From: an uncultured bacterium
GTDB taxonomy: Bacteria; Verrucomicrobiota; Lentisphaeria; Victivallales; UBA1829
Reading direction: 5' to 3'
DNA: 64,000 bases
NCBI GenBank assembly: GCA_902780135.1
Contig: CACZEK010000012.1
Location: forward strand, 124,001-188,000
Of this stretch, positions 34,119-42,519 are shown piece by piece; the first letter of the stretch is position 1, and each line of letters begins with the position of its first letter. Made by a program: the position numbers and the translations under genes. The notes below the pieces were generated by a model. It was not told where the DNA came from and made no database searches. It worked only from the letters and a program-made list of their open reading frames with translations.

Positions 34119-34742
34119 ATGAACCAGAAAACCAGAACCGCTCTTTATTCAGTCGCGATCTGCGCCTGCATCATATCCGCCGCCAGCGCCGTCATCCTCA
34201 CGATCAACGCGCACAACAGGAAACCTCAGGCCGAAGTGACGGCCGTCGAGGAGGACAAGGAGGACGAGGACCAGCCGAAACAGGAAAGACCGCGGAGGCG
34301 GCACCCGAGACGCGGAGGCGGCGGGGGCGGATTCCATGACGGCAGACGCGGCGACGTGACGCAGCTGCTGCCCGACGGCGACGATTTCGGCCAGGTGCCG
34401 ACGCCGGAGGAGTTCGAGCAGGAACTGATCAAGGGACTGGAGGAGTACCGTTCCCTCCCGCCGCACGAACGCTTCAACATCGACAACCAGATGCACCAGA
34501 CCACGCTGTTCGTGCAGACCGGACTCGACATGATGCGCGAAAACATTCACGAGATCCCGCTGGATGAACTCGACCGCATCCGCGACGACTTCGACAGGTT
34601 CGCGGACGCCGCGGAACAGACGTTCTTCAGCGGCATCGTGGAACAGTACCTTACGCCCGAGGAAGACCTCACGATCGGCGAATTCGTCCGCACCATGCAC
34701 GACGCGCAGAACGAATTCCGGGATCTCCTCCACAGCATCTGA
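34119..34742 (+). CDS. membrane-anchored hypothetical protein with acidic, Gly/Arg-rich linker
   Basis: 207 residues from the ATG at 34119, which has AGGAAGG upstream. One N-terminal transmembrane helix (about 7-28) is followed by a disordered stretch: an acidic block (VEEDKEDEDQPKQE), then an Arg/Gly block. After this comes a helical domain of about 120 residues rich in Asp and Glu. The protein would face the periplasm or be a signal-anchor protein. No family is recognised. It has its own promoter and terminator, so it is a single-gene unit. Confidence 0.6.
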   Translation: MNQKTRTALYSVAICACIISAASAVILTINAHNRKPQAEVTAVEEDKEDEDQPKQERPRRRHPRRGGGGGGFHDGRRGDVTQLLPDGDDFGQVPTPEEFEQELIKGLEEYRSLPPHERFNIDNQMHQTTLFVQTGLDMMRENIHEIPLDELDRIRDDFDRFADAAEQTFFSGIVEQYLTPEEDLTIGEFVRTMHDAQNEFRDLLHSI

Positions 34743-34772
34743 ACGATCCCGCCGCTTTTCAAAACGACCGGA

Positions 34773-34806
34773 CTCCGGGGAACGCCTGTTTCCCGGAGTT
34801 TTTTCG
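34773..34806 (+). terminator. intrinsic terminator
   Basis: ACTCCGGG pairs with CCCGGAGT, with further AAC/GTT pairing inside, and six T follow. It ends the 34119 gene and may also serve the convergent flippase gene. Confidence 0.85.
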
Positions 34807-34828
34807 CAAAGGGGGGAATTGACTCTTC

Positions 34829-36370
34829 TCAGCCTTTTTTCAGGTATTTGCGCACCCGGATCGTCACGCGGCGTTTCCACAGCTCTTTCTTGGTCCGTCC
34901 GATCAGGAACTGCCATGCCGTGATGATGTACACGACGGCATAACTCGTCCCGCAGACGGCGCAGAGCAGGAAGTTATGGACATGCCCGAGCAGAAGTTTC
35001 CTGCAAAGAAGCAGGACGGCGACCGCGGGAACCGAGGCAAGCAACGCGGGAACATAAATCGAAAACAGATCCCGAAGCGGTTTGCCGTGAATGATCTTCA
35101 GCATGACGGGAAATCTGACCGACGCAAACAGAATCATGCTTGCGCACAACGATATGATTTCAATCCATATGAGGCTGCGTCCGCTGCGCAGGAACAGGAT
35201 ACTCAGAAGGATCACGACAACGGCCTCGGTCATGGAAGTCCAGGCGTGAAGATGGTGTTTTTCGCACATCAGCAGCACGGACGAGGGGATTTGAGTTATG
35301 GCAAGCCAGGAAGCCGCGCCGATCAGGGAAAGCAGGCTCAAATTATGGATCAGCGGCGTCACCTCCTTCTTGAACAGCGCGACAATGGCCTCGTCCCGGA
35401 GAATGATTGCCGGGATGACGACCAGACAGCACATGAACATGTTCCACTGCATGGATTTCACGATGAAGTCCCGCAACATCCGGAAACGTCCGCGATGAAA
35501 CAGCTGCGCTGTCACGGGGCGGACATTATTGTTATACTGTCCGATCGCCTGATTGCACAGATCCGACAGCCGGCCGGAAAGGTTGAAAACGCCGACGGAA
35601 TCCAGCCCGCAATACTTGCTGATGATCGGATTCCGCGTCTGCACACGCAGAAGCCTCGCCATTGATATGAAATAAGTTCCGCTCGAAAAACCGAACACCT
35701 CGTGGAACACCTCGCGATCAAAGAGATGCATCCGAATCCGGAATCCGGGTATCAGGCGCACCACGAAGACGCCTGCAGCAATCCGTTCGGCAAACAGGAT
35801 GACGACTTCATAAGAGATAATCTCCAGAAGGCCGCCGCCGCATTTCAGAATGGCAAGGAAACCGAAAAGCTCCAGAATACGGCCTGCGGCAAGAATGTAG
35901 TTGCTGATATAGATCCTGTGAAGGCCGATCAGGATCTCGTTCAGAACGCTGAACGGAAACAGTGCCACCGTTCCGAGCGAAAAAACAAAGAAGCATTTCC
36001 GGCAGTATGCAAGGCGCTCCGGATCGTGGACGTTGAACAGCGGCTCCAAATAAAACGATGCGACAATGACTCCGACCAAAAGCAGCAGCGCCATCAGCGC
36101 ATGGAACGTGAAAATCATGGAAACAATGTTGTTGTAGTGCCGGATGTCCCGCTTGAACAGCTCATGCGACGTGTATTTCTGCCCGGCAATGCCGACGCCG
36201 AAATCGACAAGGATCGCATATCCGAAGAAGGACCAGAGCAGCATCCACAAACCATAGCCGCTGTCGCCGAGATAATAAAGCATCCAGCACGTAACCAGCA
36301 GCCCCTGAAAAAAACGGATCAGCATCACCAGATAGTTGGTGGTGGTGTTTTTAGCAACGGAGACCTGCAT
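34829..36370 (-). CDS. polysaccharide export flippase (Wzx/MATE-like)
   Basis: 513 residues from the ATG at 36370, with about 12-14 hydrophobic segments throughout, as in oligosaccharide flippases of the MOP superfamily. The start region, with TTNYLVMLIRFFQGLLVTCW and LGDSGYGLWMLLWSFFGY, resembles Wzx/RfbX proteins, which open with a similar helix and a GxxxxGxW segment. An upstream TTG (36415) would add 15 polar residues and is less likely. The likely role is flipping lipid-linked glycans across the inner membrane. It is monocistronic. Confidence 0.75.
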   Translation of the reverse strand: MQVSVAKNTTTNYLVMLIRFFQGLLVTCWMLYYLGDSGYGLWMLLWSFFGYAILVDFGVGIAGQKYTSHELFKRDIRHYNNIVSMIFTFHALMALLLLVGVIVASFYLEPLFNVHDPERLAYCRKCFFVFSLGTVALFPFSVLNEILIGLHRIYISNYILAAGRILELFGFLAILKCGGGLLEIISYEVVILFAERIAAGVFVVRLIPGFRIRMHLFDREVFHEVFGFSSGTYFISMARLLRVQTRNPIISKYCGLDSVGVFNLSGRLSDLCNQAIGQYNNNVRPVTAQLFHRGRFRMLRDFIVKSMQWNMFMCCLVVIPAIILRDEAIVALFKKEVTPLIHNLSLLSLIGAASWLAITQIPSSVLLMCEKHHLHAWTSMTEAVVVILLSILFLRSGRSLIWIEIISLCASMILFASVRFPVMLKIIHGKPLRDLFSIYVPALLASVPAVAVLLLCRKLLLGHVHNFLLCAVCGTSYAVVYIITAWQFLIGRTKKELWKRRVTIRVRKYLKKG

Positions 36371-36696
36371 GAATGACGAAACCTTTCCTGGAATCCGGGA
36401 TTCTTTTTTTCGCAAAAAGGATAAAACTTTGCATAAGTAATATATACGTTGCCGCCCCTTAAGTCAATTCTTTTCTCTGCTTTTTGTCCGAAAAACGCCG
36501 GAGCGAAAAAGGATCGTCTCCCGCCGGAGGCGGTCCGGCACACTCTTTTTCCTCTTTTTTAGAAAATACGCTTGAAAAAACGGCTTTCACGTACAAAATT
36601 ATAGACAGCAACCGCGGTTCGCGATGCCGGACGCATCCGGTTTCGCCGGACCGGAATCCGCCGCAACGAACAACGAACCGATCCCGAGGTTTTCAA
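36371..36696. other. divergent intergenic region
   Basis: About 326 bases between the flippase gene (leftward) and the HELCH-motif membrane protein (rightward). It contains the flippase promoter and a weaker rightward candidate (TTGAAA at 36572, 17 bases, AAAATT). Nothing else is seen. Confidence 0.5.
36439..36467 (-). promoter_or_regulatory. sigma70-type promoter for the flippase gene
   Basis: Leftward TTGACT, 17 bases, TATATT. Confidence 0.65.
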
Positions 36697-37656
36697 GTGG
36701 TAATCCGCAATGCAGATGGCTGGTCCGTCGACTGGGACGATCCGAACACCCCGTACGAACTGGATTCGCACGGGCTGATCGCCGCGCCCGGGGAGACGCT
36801 GGAGGCGTTCGCGGCGCGCATCGACGAGCTTCTCCGGACGCGCGCCCGGTTCGACCTCTGCACGGAATCCCAGGCAGGCGCCGAATCCCTGGAGGCCGAG
36901 ATCGGGTTCAAGGTCGGCGCCACGGAGCCGATCGGCGCCGGGATCATTGCGGAGGCCGCCGAAAAAACGGAAAAACTTTTCGGGTTCCGCGCCGACTGGG
37001 TTCCGGCGTTCTTCCCGACGCGCGGGCTCGGCCTGCTGTGGGGCGGCTGCACGGTCATCACGGATTCCGGGTTTCCCGTCTTCTTCCTGCGGCGCGGATT
37101 CCGGACGAAACGGAAATGGTTCATCTACCGCCGCGACGAACTGCTCGCGCACGAGCTGTGCCACGCGGTACGCGGCTGCCTGGAGGACGAGACCTACGAG
37201 GAGCACTTCGCCTACATGACATCCGACAGCGCGTTCCGGCGCTGGACCGGGAACTGTTTCCGCCGCGAATGGGACGCGATCGCGTTCCTGATCCCGGTCG
37301 TCCTGATGCTCGCCGTCCAGATCATCGTGTACTCGGGCGTCCTGAGCCTCCCGCTCTGGCCGTTCTGGATCGCCGCGTTCGCGTTTCCGGCATTTCTGAT
37401 CGCCCGGAACATCCCGGAACGCCGCACGTTCTTCACCGCACGCGCCAAGCTCGAACGCCGCGGTTTTTCGAACCCGGACGCCGCATTGTTCCGCATGACC
37501 GCGAACGAGATCCGCACGCTCGCCCGTACGCCGGACGACCGGATCGAGGCTTTTCTCCAGGAAAGATCCGGCGCGGAACTGCGCTGGCAGATCCTGATCC
37601 AACGATTCCAACATCCGCAAACGGAGCCCCCACATGAAGACAGCATCCCGGAATGA
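36697..37656 (+). CDS. putative membrane zinc-metallopeptidase with HELCH motif
   Basis: 319 residues from a GTG start with GAGG seven bases upstream. No known family is recognised. Residues 147-160 (DELLAHELCHAVRG) hold an HExxH zinc motif, H152-E153-x-x-H156. EEH at 168-170 could give the third ligand, by analogy with gluzincins. Two hydrophobic helices (about 194-213 and 218-236) follow, so the domain is probably membrane-tethered with the catalytic part N-terminal. It overlaps the Nif3-like gene by 23 bases, suggesting co-translation. Peptidase activity is an inference from the motif only. Confidence 0.6.
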   Translation: MVIRNADGWSVDWDDPNTPYELDSHGLIAAPGETLEAFAARIDELLRTRARFDLCTESQAGAESLEAEIGFKVGATEPIGAGIIAEAAEKTEKLFGFRADWVPAFFPTRGLGLLWGGCTVITDSGFPVFFLRRGFRTKRKWFIYRRDELLAHELCHAVRGCLEDETYEEHFAYMTSDSAFRRWTGNCFRREWDAIAFLIPVVLMLAVQIIVYSGVLSLPLWPFWIAAFAFPAFLIARNIPERRTFFTARAKLERRGFSNPDAALFRMTANEIRTLARTPDDRIEAFLQERSGAELRWQILIQRFQHPQTEPPHEDSIPE

Positions 37657-38413
37657 CATCGCACGTTTCCTCGACCGGATCCTCGAGCTTGAAAACTGGC
37701 CCGACGACCCGTCCAACAACGGACTCCAGTTCGAAGGCGACGCCGAGGTCGCGAAAGCGGTTTTCGCGGTCGACGCCTCCGCCGAACTCTTCTGCAAGGC
37801 GGCCGACCTCGACGCGGACTTCATCTTCGTGCACCACGGCATCTCCTGGGGATCCGGCATCCGCCGCATCGACGGCATCCTGGCGGACCGCATCAAACTG
37901 CTCGCCGCAAACGGCATCTCCCTCTACGCAGCCCATCTCCCGCTCGACGCGAACCCGAGGTTCGGGCACAACGCGCGCCTCTCGGACATGATCGGGCTCG
38001 CAGACCGCCGCGCCTTCGGCACGTACCACGGCAGGCAGATCGGATTCCGGGGCGTCCTGCCCGAACCCAGGACCGTCTCCGAGCTCATGCAAATCCTCGG
38101 CAAAGCCCTCCCGTCGAGCGGCCCGCTCGGAATCATCGGCGATCCGGAGCGGAAAGTGAACTCGGTCGGCGTGATCTCGGGCGGCGGCGCCTGGCCGGAC
38201 CTCTTCGACGAGACCGCGCCGGACCCTGTGGACTGCCTTGTCACGGGCGAAGCCACGCACGAGGTGTTCCACCCCGCGAAGGAAAGCGGGACCGCCATCC
38301 TCACGCTCGGGCATTACCGGTCCGAAACGCCCGGCGTTTTCGCCGTCATGGACCTCGTGAAATCGAAATTCGGCGTCGGAACGGAATTCGTCGACATCCC
38401 GACCAACCTGTGA
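37634..38413 (+). CDS. Nif3-like dinuclear metal-centre protein (YbgI family)
   Basis: 259 residues. Family features are SNNGLQFEG near residue 30, the metal site FVHHGISWG (about 70), YAAHLPLDANPRFGHN (about 100), and the C-terminal VTGEATHEVFHPAKESG and LGHYRSETPGV. YbgI/Nif3 proteins form hexameric toroids with two metals. Proposed roles include GTP cyclohydrolase-like or cofactor-related chemistry, and the biological function is not settled. The start overlaps the upstream membrane-peptidase gene. Confidence 0.88.
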   Translation: MKTASRNDIARFLDRILELENWPDDPSNNGLQFEGDAEVAKAVFAVDASAELFCKAADLDADFIFVHHGISWGSGIRRIDGILADRIKLLAANGISLYAAHLPLDANPRFGHNARLSDMIGLADRRAFGTYHGRQIGFRGVLPEPRTVSELMQILGKALPSSGPLGIIGDPERKVNSVGVISGGGAWPDLFDETAPDPVDCLVTGEATHEVFHPAKESGTAILTLGHYRSETPGVFAVMDLVKSKFGVGTEFVDIPTNL

Positions 38414-38487
38414 ACAGGAAAAACGCCCCGCCCGCGGACCGGAGCACACGGCAGGGTCAGGGACGGCGGTGGAATAAGTTAAAACCG

Positions 38488-39723
38488 TCAGCGGCGGCGG
38501 AAGACCCGCTGGACCTCCTGGTAGAAATCAAGCAGGCTGTCCGTGGCATTGTCCCAGGAATACTTTTCCTTTGCCTCGGCGGCGGCGGCATCCGTGATCC
38601 TGCCGCGGAGTTCGGCATCCCCGTCCAGTTTCCGGACCAGGGACGCCCATTCGTCGGGCGCGCCCTCCGCGGGCGCAAAGAAACCCGTTTCCCCGTCGCG
38701 GATCAGCGTCCTGAGGCCGCCGACCGGCGATGCAATGACAGGCACGCCCGCACTCCACGCCTCAAGCGCCACGATGCCGAACGGCTCCTGCAGGGAGGGA
38801 AGGAGGAAAGCCGAGGCGGCATGATAGGCGGAAGGCAGAAGCGAGGAATCCGGCGCCACGCCGGTGATTATGGTCACGCGGTCCGAAAGGTTCATAAGGC
38901 GTACCTTCTCGCGGAGCTTGTCCATGTACCATTCCGCAGTCGGGGCGCCGATGAAAACGAGATGCCAGGGCTCGCCGAGGAGCGCAAGGACCTCAGGAAG
39001 GATGAGCTGGTTTTTCTGGTAGTCGATGCGGGAAACGCAGAGCAGGATCTTGCGGTCGGCACGGATGCCGACCTGCTTGCGGAAATCGGAGCCGGAGTAG
39101 TTGTGAAAATAATCGTACACCACGCCGTTCGGGAGGTTGAGAACAAGCTTCCCGGGGAAATGCTCCTGCGCGAACTGAAACTCCTTTTCCCCGATGCATA
39201 CGATGCCGTTTGCGAGCTTCAGCACATCGACCCGGCGGCCGAGCAGACGGTCCATGACGTCGCCGTAGGGGATCGCACCCCTCAGAGGCTGCGTCTTCTG
39301 CCGGATCTCCACGGGCAACTCGTCAAGATACCCGGCGGGCAGCGTCATGACATACGGGACATGAAGCTGTCTGGCGGCGGCGCGAACGGAAACCGCCATG
39401 CGCCCCATGGAATGGCAATGAAGGATATCGAATTCGCCTTTCTTCAGCGCTTTCTGAAGGCCGGACACGACCGGGTTCCCGTCCTTTTTGTCCAGCATCC
39501 GCACTTTTTCCTTCGAGAGCGGGAAATACGGATACCGGTAGCCGAAACGATGGATCTGGATCGTGCCTTTTGCCTCGTTCTGAACAGGGGAAAGAGCACG
39601 GGTCGCAAAGATCTCGGTCGGACTCCCCTTTTCCTGCAGAACGCGTGCAGTATTCCATACTACGGTTTCCATGCCGCCCCATTCCGAGAAAGCAAAGCGG
39701 CGGATAATCTGAGCCGTTCTCAT
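38488..39723 (-). CDS. glycosyltransferase family 4 (GT-B fold)
   Basis: 411 residues from the ATG at 39723. The N-terminal acceptor domain begins MRTAQIIRRFAFSEWGGMET. The C-terminal nucleotide-sugar domain contains LLCVSRIDYQKNQL (about 205) and the GT4 donor motif LPSLQEPFGIVALEAWSAG (about 300-318), in which EPFGIVALE is the conserved E-x7-E. It transfers a sugar to a glycan or lipid. Donor and acceptor are unknown. The frame is open further upstream (to 39927), but that region reads as non-coding and contains the promoter. Confidence 0.85.
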   Translation of the reverse strand: MRTAQIIRRFAFSEWGGMETVVWNTARVLQEKGSPTEIFATRALSPVQNEAKGTIQIHRFGYRYPYFPLSKEKVRMLDKKDGNPVVSGLQKALKKGEFDILHCHSMGRMAVSVRAAARQLHVPYVMTLPAGYLDELPVEIRQKTQPLRGAIPYGDVMDRLLGRRVDVLKLANGIVCIGEKEFQFAQEHFPGKLVLNLPNGVVYDYFHNYSGSDFRKQVGIRADRKILLCVSRIDYQKNQLILPEVLALLGEPWHLVFIGAPTAEWYMDKLREKVRLMNLSDRVTIITGVAPDSSLLPSAYHAASAFLLPSLQEPFGIVALEAWSAGVPVIASPVGGLRTLIRDGETGFFAPAEGAPDEWASLVRKLDGDAELRGRITDAAAAEAKEKYSWDNATDSLLDFYQEVQRVFRRR

Positions 39724-40049
39724 AATGAAAAAAGCCAACTCCGAAAACAAAGTGAAAAGATACCATTGATAATGTACATCATATAGACAGAAAAAACAAG
39801 AGGGTTTGCTTTTTTTGGTCAAAAAAAGAAAGGCGGTCCCTTCACGCGCAGGCCCGGACCGGCCTTTGCGGAGGCTCCGGACCGCCCGTCGGTTTCGTCC
39901 AGCGCGGACGCGGAATCCGCAGCGCACGGCTTTTTTTTCGGAAAAGACGGTCCCCGCGCTAAGATTTCAGAGTGTCCGGGGGACTAATTATCCGGAAACA
40001 CGGTTTTGAATCCAACAAACGCACTTTTGAATCACAAGGAGACAACCCC
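39724..40049. other. divergent intergenic region
   Basis: About 326 bases between the glycosyltransferase (leftward) and the serpin (rightward). It holds the glycosyltransferase promoter and a long-armed inverted repeat (GGCGGTCC at 39832, GGACCGCC at 39879) that, read leftward, is followed by a T-rich run. No gene is seen. Confidence 0.45.
39771..39799 (-). promoter_or_regulatory. sigma70-type promoter for the GT4 gene
   Basis: Leftward TTGTTT, 17 bases, TACATT(AT), about 47 bases before the ATG. Confidence 0.5.
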
Positions 40050-41282
40050 ATGAAAAAGACTCTGTTTTTCACCGCCCTCTGCGCTGCGGCTTTCGCGCTT
40101 CCGGCGTTCGCCGACGAGGCATCCGAACAGAAGGCCGCCGCGGAAATGAACCGGGAAGGGTTCAAGCTGTTCGACACTGTCTGCAAGGCGGATGCGAAGG
40201 GAAACATGTTCATCTCGCCGTACAGCATCGACGGCGCGTTCGGCATGGTCTACTGCGGCGCGAAAGGCACGACCGCCGACGAGATCCGCAGGACGCTCGG
40301 CCTGCCCTCCGACCCCGCCGACTGCGGCGCGTTCTTCGAATCGCTGACGAAGCAGTATGCCGAGGCGGAGAAGACCGAGATCCTGGTCTCCAACTCCGTC
40401 TGGACCGACACGGACCAGAACGTGCTGCCGACGTTCACCGAGATGATTAAGAAGTATTACGGCGGCGCGTTCTACAAGGAGGATTTCAGGCAGTCCGCGA
40501 AGGTCGCGGCGAAGGTCAACGCCTACGTCGAAGCCCGCACGAAAAACATGATCAAGGACCTGCTCACGCCCGATTTCTTCAGCAAGGACACCTCCATGGT
40601 CCTGCTGAACACGCTGTATTTCGAGGCGAAATGGGCCAACCCCTTCCCGAAGGACAACACCAAGCCGATGGTGTTCACCCGGTTCGGCGGCGATGAGAAG
40701 GAAGTCCGGATGATGTATCAGAAGTCCTCCTCCATCGCCTACTACGCGAACCGCCAGGAAAACGTCCACGCGATCGTCCTGCCCTACGAAAACCGCCGTT
40801 TCGAGCTCGTCGCGCTCATGCCGATCAACGGCGGGGCCGACCACGGCGAGGCCGACCTGAACAAGATGACCGCATCCATCGGCGAAAAGCTCGATTCCTG
40901 GCTCGGACGCCGCATGCGCGGCGAAACGCGCGTCTGGCTGCCGAAGACCGACCTGACCTGCAAGCTCGACCTCGGCAAAACCCTGCAGGGGCTCGGCATG
41001 AAAACGCCGTTCTCCGACCAGGCCGATTTCTCCGGCATCGACACGGAAGAGGCGCTCAAGATCGAAAACGTGGTGCACAAGACCGCGCTGAAGATGGACG
41101 AAGTCTCCACGAAGGCGGCAGCCGCCACCGCGATCGGCATGGCGAGGATCACCTCCATCGGCATGCCCGACCCCGTGAACGATTTCCGCGCCGACCGCCC
41201 GTTCCTCGTGCTCATCCGCGACAACCAGACCGGGCTCATCCTCTTCATGGGCCGCGTCAACGATCCCGGCGACGCGAAGTAA
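40050..41282 (+). CDS. secreted serpin-family protease inhibitor
   Basis: 410 residues from the ATG at 40050, with AAGGAG eight bases upstream. A Sec signal peptide (MKKTLFFTALCAAAFALPAFA) precedes the serpin fold: NMFISPYSIDGAFGM, NTLYFEAKWANPF, and the C-terminal FLVLIRDNQTGLILFMGRV. The hinge reads DEVSTKAAAATAIGM (about 349-363), close to the inhibitory consensus with small residues from P12 to P9, so it is probably inhibitory. The reactive bond lies near MARITSIG, possibly at the Arg or Ile. Targets are unknown. It has its own terminator. Confidence 0.92.
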   Translation: MKKTLFFTALCAAAFALPAFADEASEQKAAAEMNREGFKLFDTVCKADAKGNMFISPYSIDGAFGMVYCGAKGTTADEIRRTLGLPSDPADCGAFFESLTKQYAEAEKTEILVSNSVWTDTDQNVLPTFTEMIKKYYGGAFYKEDFRQSAKVAAKVNAYVEARTKNMIKDLLTPDFFSKDTSMVLLNTLYFEAKWANPFPKDNTKPMVFTRFGGDEKEVRMMYQKSSSIAYYANRQENVHAIVLPYENRRFELVALMPINGGADHGEADLNKMTASIGEKLDSWLGRRMRGETRVWLPKTDLTCKLDLGKTLQGLGMKTPFSDQADFSGIDTEEALKIENVVHKTALKMDEVSTKAAAATAIGMARITSIGMPDPVNDFRADRPFLVLIRDNQTGLILFMGRVNDPGDAK

Positions 41283-41311
41283 GATCCGAGCTCCTGAAAT
41301 ACAATACAAAA

Positions 41312-41351
41312 ACGGCGGCTGCCCGGTTTCGGGAAAGCCGCCGTTTTTTTG
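41312..41351 (+). terminator. intrinsic terminator after the serpin gene
   Basis: AACGGCGGCT pairs with AGCCGCCGTT over ten bases, followed by seven T. It may act for the convergent GT2 gene as well. Confidence 0.9.
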
Positions 41352-41400
41352 AACTTGTTTCCGCCGGAACGCGCCTTTCGATCCGCCCGGCGTTTTTGCG

Positions 41401-42159
41401 TCAGCTCTTTTGAAGCGCGTCCGTGGCGGCAAGCCGGCGGCGGATGCTCTTTCTCGTCCGCACAAAACGCCAGAGCATGGCGAGATACTGGAAAATCACG
41501 CGGCCGGACAGCTTGCTCTCGCCCTGTTTGCGCATGGCGAACGTGATGGGATGCTCCAGGATCCTGTCGCGTCCGGTGAGCGAGAGCAGGAAGGCGAGTT
41601 CAAGCATGATCTTGAAGCCTTCGGGCGAGAGGCAGGGCTTCATGCGACCGAAGGCGTCGCGGCGGATCGCGAAGAACCCGGACATCGGGTCTTTCAGCGC
41701 GATCCCGAGCACGAGGCGCGCCGCGAACGCCGCGCCGTCGCTGCACATCACGCGGAAGAGATTCCATTTTTCGGTGAAGCCGCCGCCGGGGACATGCCGG
41801 GACCCGATCACCATGGAAAGCGCGGGATCGCGGCCGAATTCCGCCAGCAGTCCCGGGAGGTCCTCCGGCCGGTGCTGGCCGTCGGCGTCCATGCAGACCA
41901 GGATCCCGCCGTTCGCCTTCGAGAACCCGTGCGCCACGCTGGGGGCAAGCCCGCGGACGCCGGGGTTCTGTTCCACGCGGACGGGCGTGTGCAGCGTCTT
42001 CGCGGTTTCGAGCGCGGCGGCCTCCGTGCCGTCTGGGGAATGGTCGTCGGCGACGATGATCTCAAGCCCGGGCAGATTGAGCGCGTCAAGCGCGCGGAGC
42101 ATCGGCGGGATGCTGTCTTTTTCCTTGAACGTCGGAAGAATAACGGAGACGGGGATCAT
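41401..42159 (-). CDS. glycosyltransferase family 2 (polyprenyl-phosphate sugar transferase-like)
   Basis: 252 residues. The GT-A fold opens with VSVILPTFKEKDSIPPML, the nucleotide-binding IIVADDHSPDGT and the metal-binding MDADGQHRPEDL (DxD). IGSRHVPGG and KDPMSGFFAIRR follow, as in dolichyl-phosphate mannose synthase and bacterial polyprenol-phosphate glycosyltransferases. Only a weak hydrophobic tail is present, so it is the short, DPM1-like form. The likely product is a polyprenyl-phosphate sugar used for surface glycans. Confidence 0.85.
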   Translation of the reverse strand: MIPVSVILPTFKEKDSIPPMLRALDALNLPGLEIIVADDHSPDGTEAAALETAKTLHTPVRVEQNPGVRGLAPSVAHGFSKANGGILVCMDADGQHRPEDLPGLLAEFGRDPALSMVIGSRHVPGGGFTEKWNLFRVMCSDGAAFAARLVLGIALKDPMSGFFAIRRDAFGRMKPCLSPEGFKIMLELAFLLSLTGRDRILEHPITFAMRKQGESKLSGRVIFQYLAMLWRFVRTRKSIRRRLAATDALQKS

Positions 42160-42198
42160 TCCGCTGCGCAGAAAAAACGAAGGCGACCAGGAAACGGT

Positions 42199-42519
42199 TC
42201 AGCCTTCGGCGAGGTATGCCTCGTGCATTTGGAAGATCTTCTGAATCGACGCCTGGCAGGTCGGGACGTCCTCCGCCTTTGCCGCGGCGTTCAGCTCCTT
42301 TGCCAGCGCGAACAGGTCCATGGCTCCCATGTTCTCGCAATAGCCGAACATGGTGTGCGTGATGATCCTGAGTTTCTGGAAGTCGGAGTCGACGCCGGGC
42401 TCCTGCAGATCGACGCAGGATTTGTCGAATTCCTTGATGAACGCATCGTAGAATTCCTGGATTTCGTCGTCTTCGAGCTCGAGAAGCTCTTTCAAATGGG
42501 CAGCGATATCGGCTTTCAT
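42199..42519 (-). CDS. Hpt-domain phosphotransfer protein
   Basis: 106 residues, all-helical. The segment LRIITHTMFGYCENMGAMDL fits the Hpt signature, with the phospho-accepting His followed by G-x5-G (H-x3-G-x5-G). The preceding helix FDKSCVDLQE and the following LFALAKELNAAAK fit the four-helix bundle. It overlaps the stop of the upstream receiver-phosphatase gene by four bases, so the two are co-translated. It probably exchanges phosphate with that receiver. No histidine kinase is present nearby. Confidence 0.7.
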   Translation of the reverse strand: MKADIAAHLKELLELEDDEIQEFYDAFIKEFDKSCVDLQEPGVDSDFQKLRIITHTMFGYCENMGAMDLFALAKELNAAAKAEDVPTCQASIQKIFQMHEAYLAEG

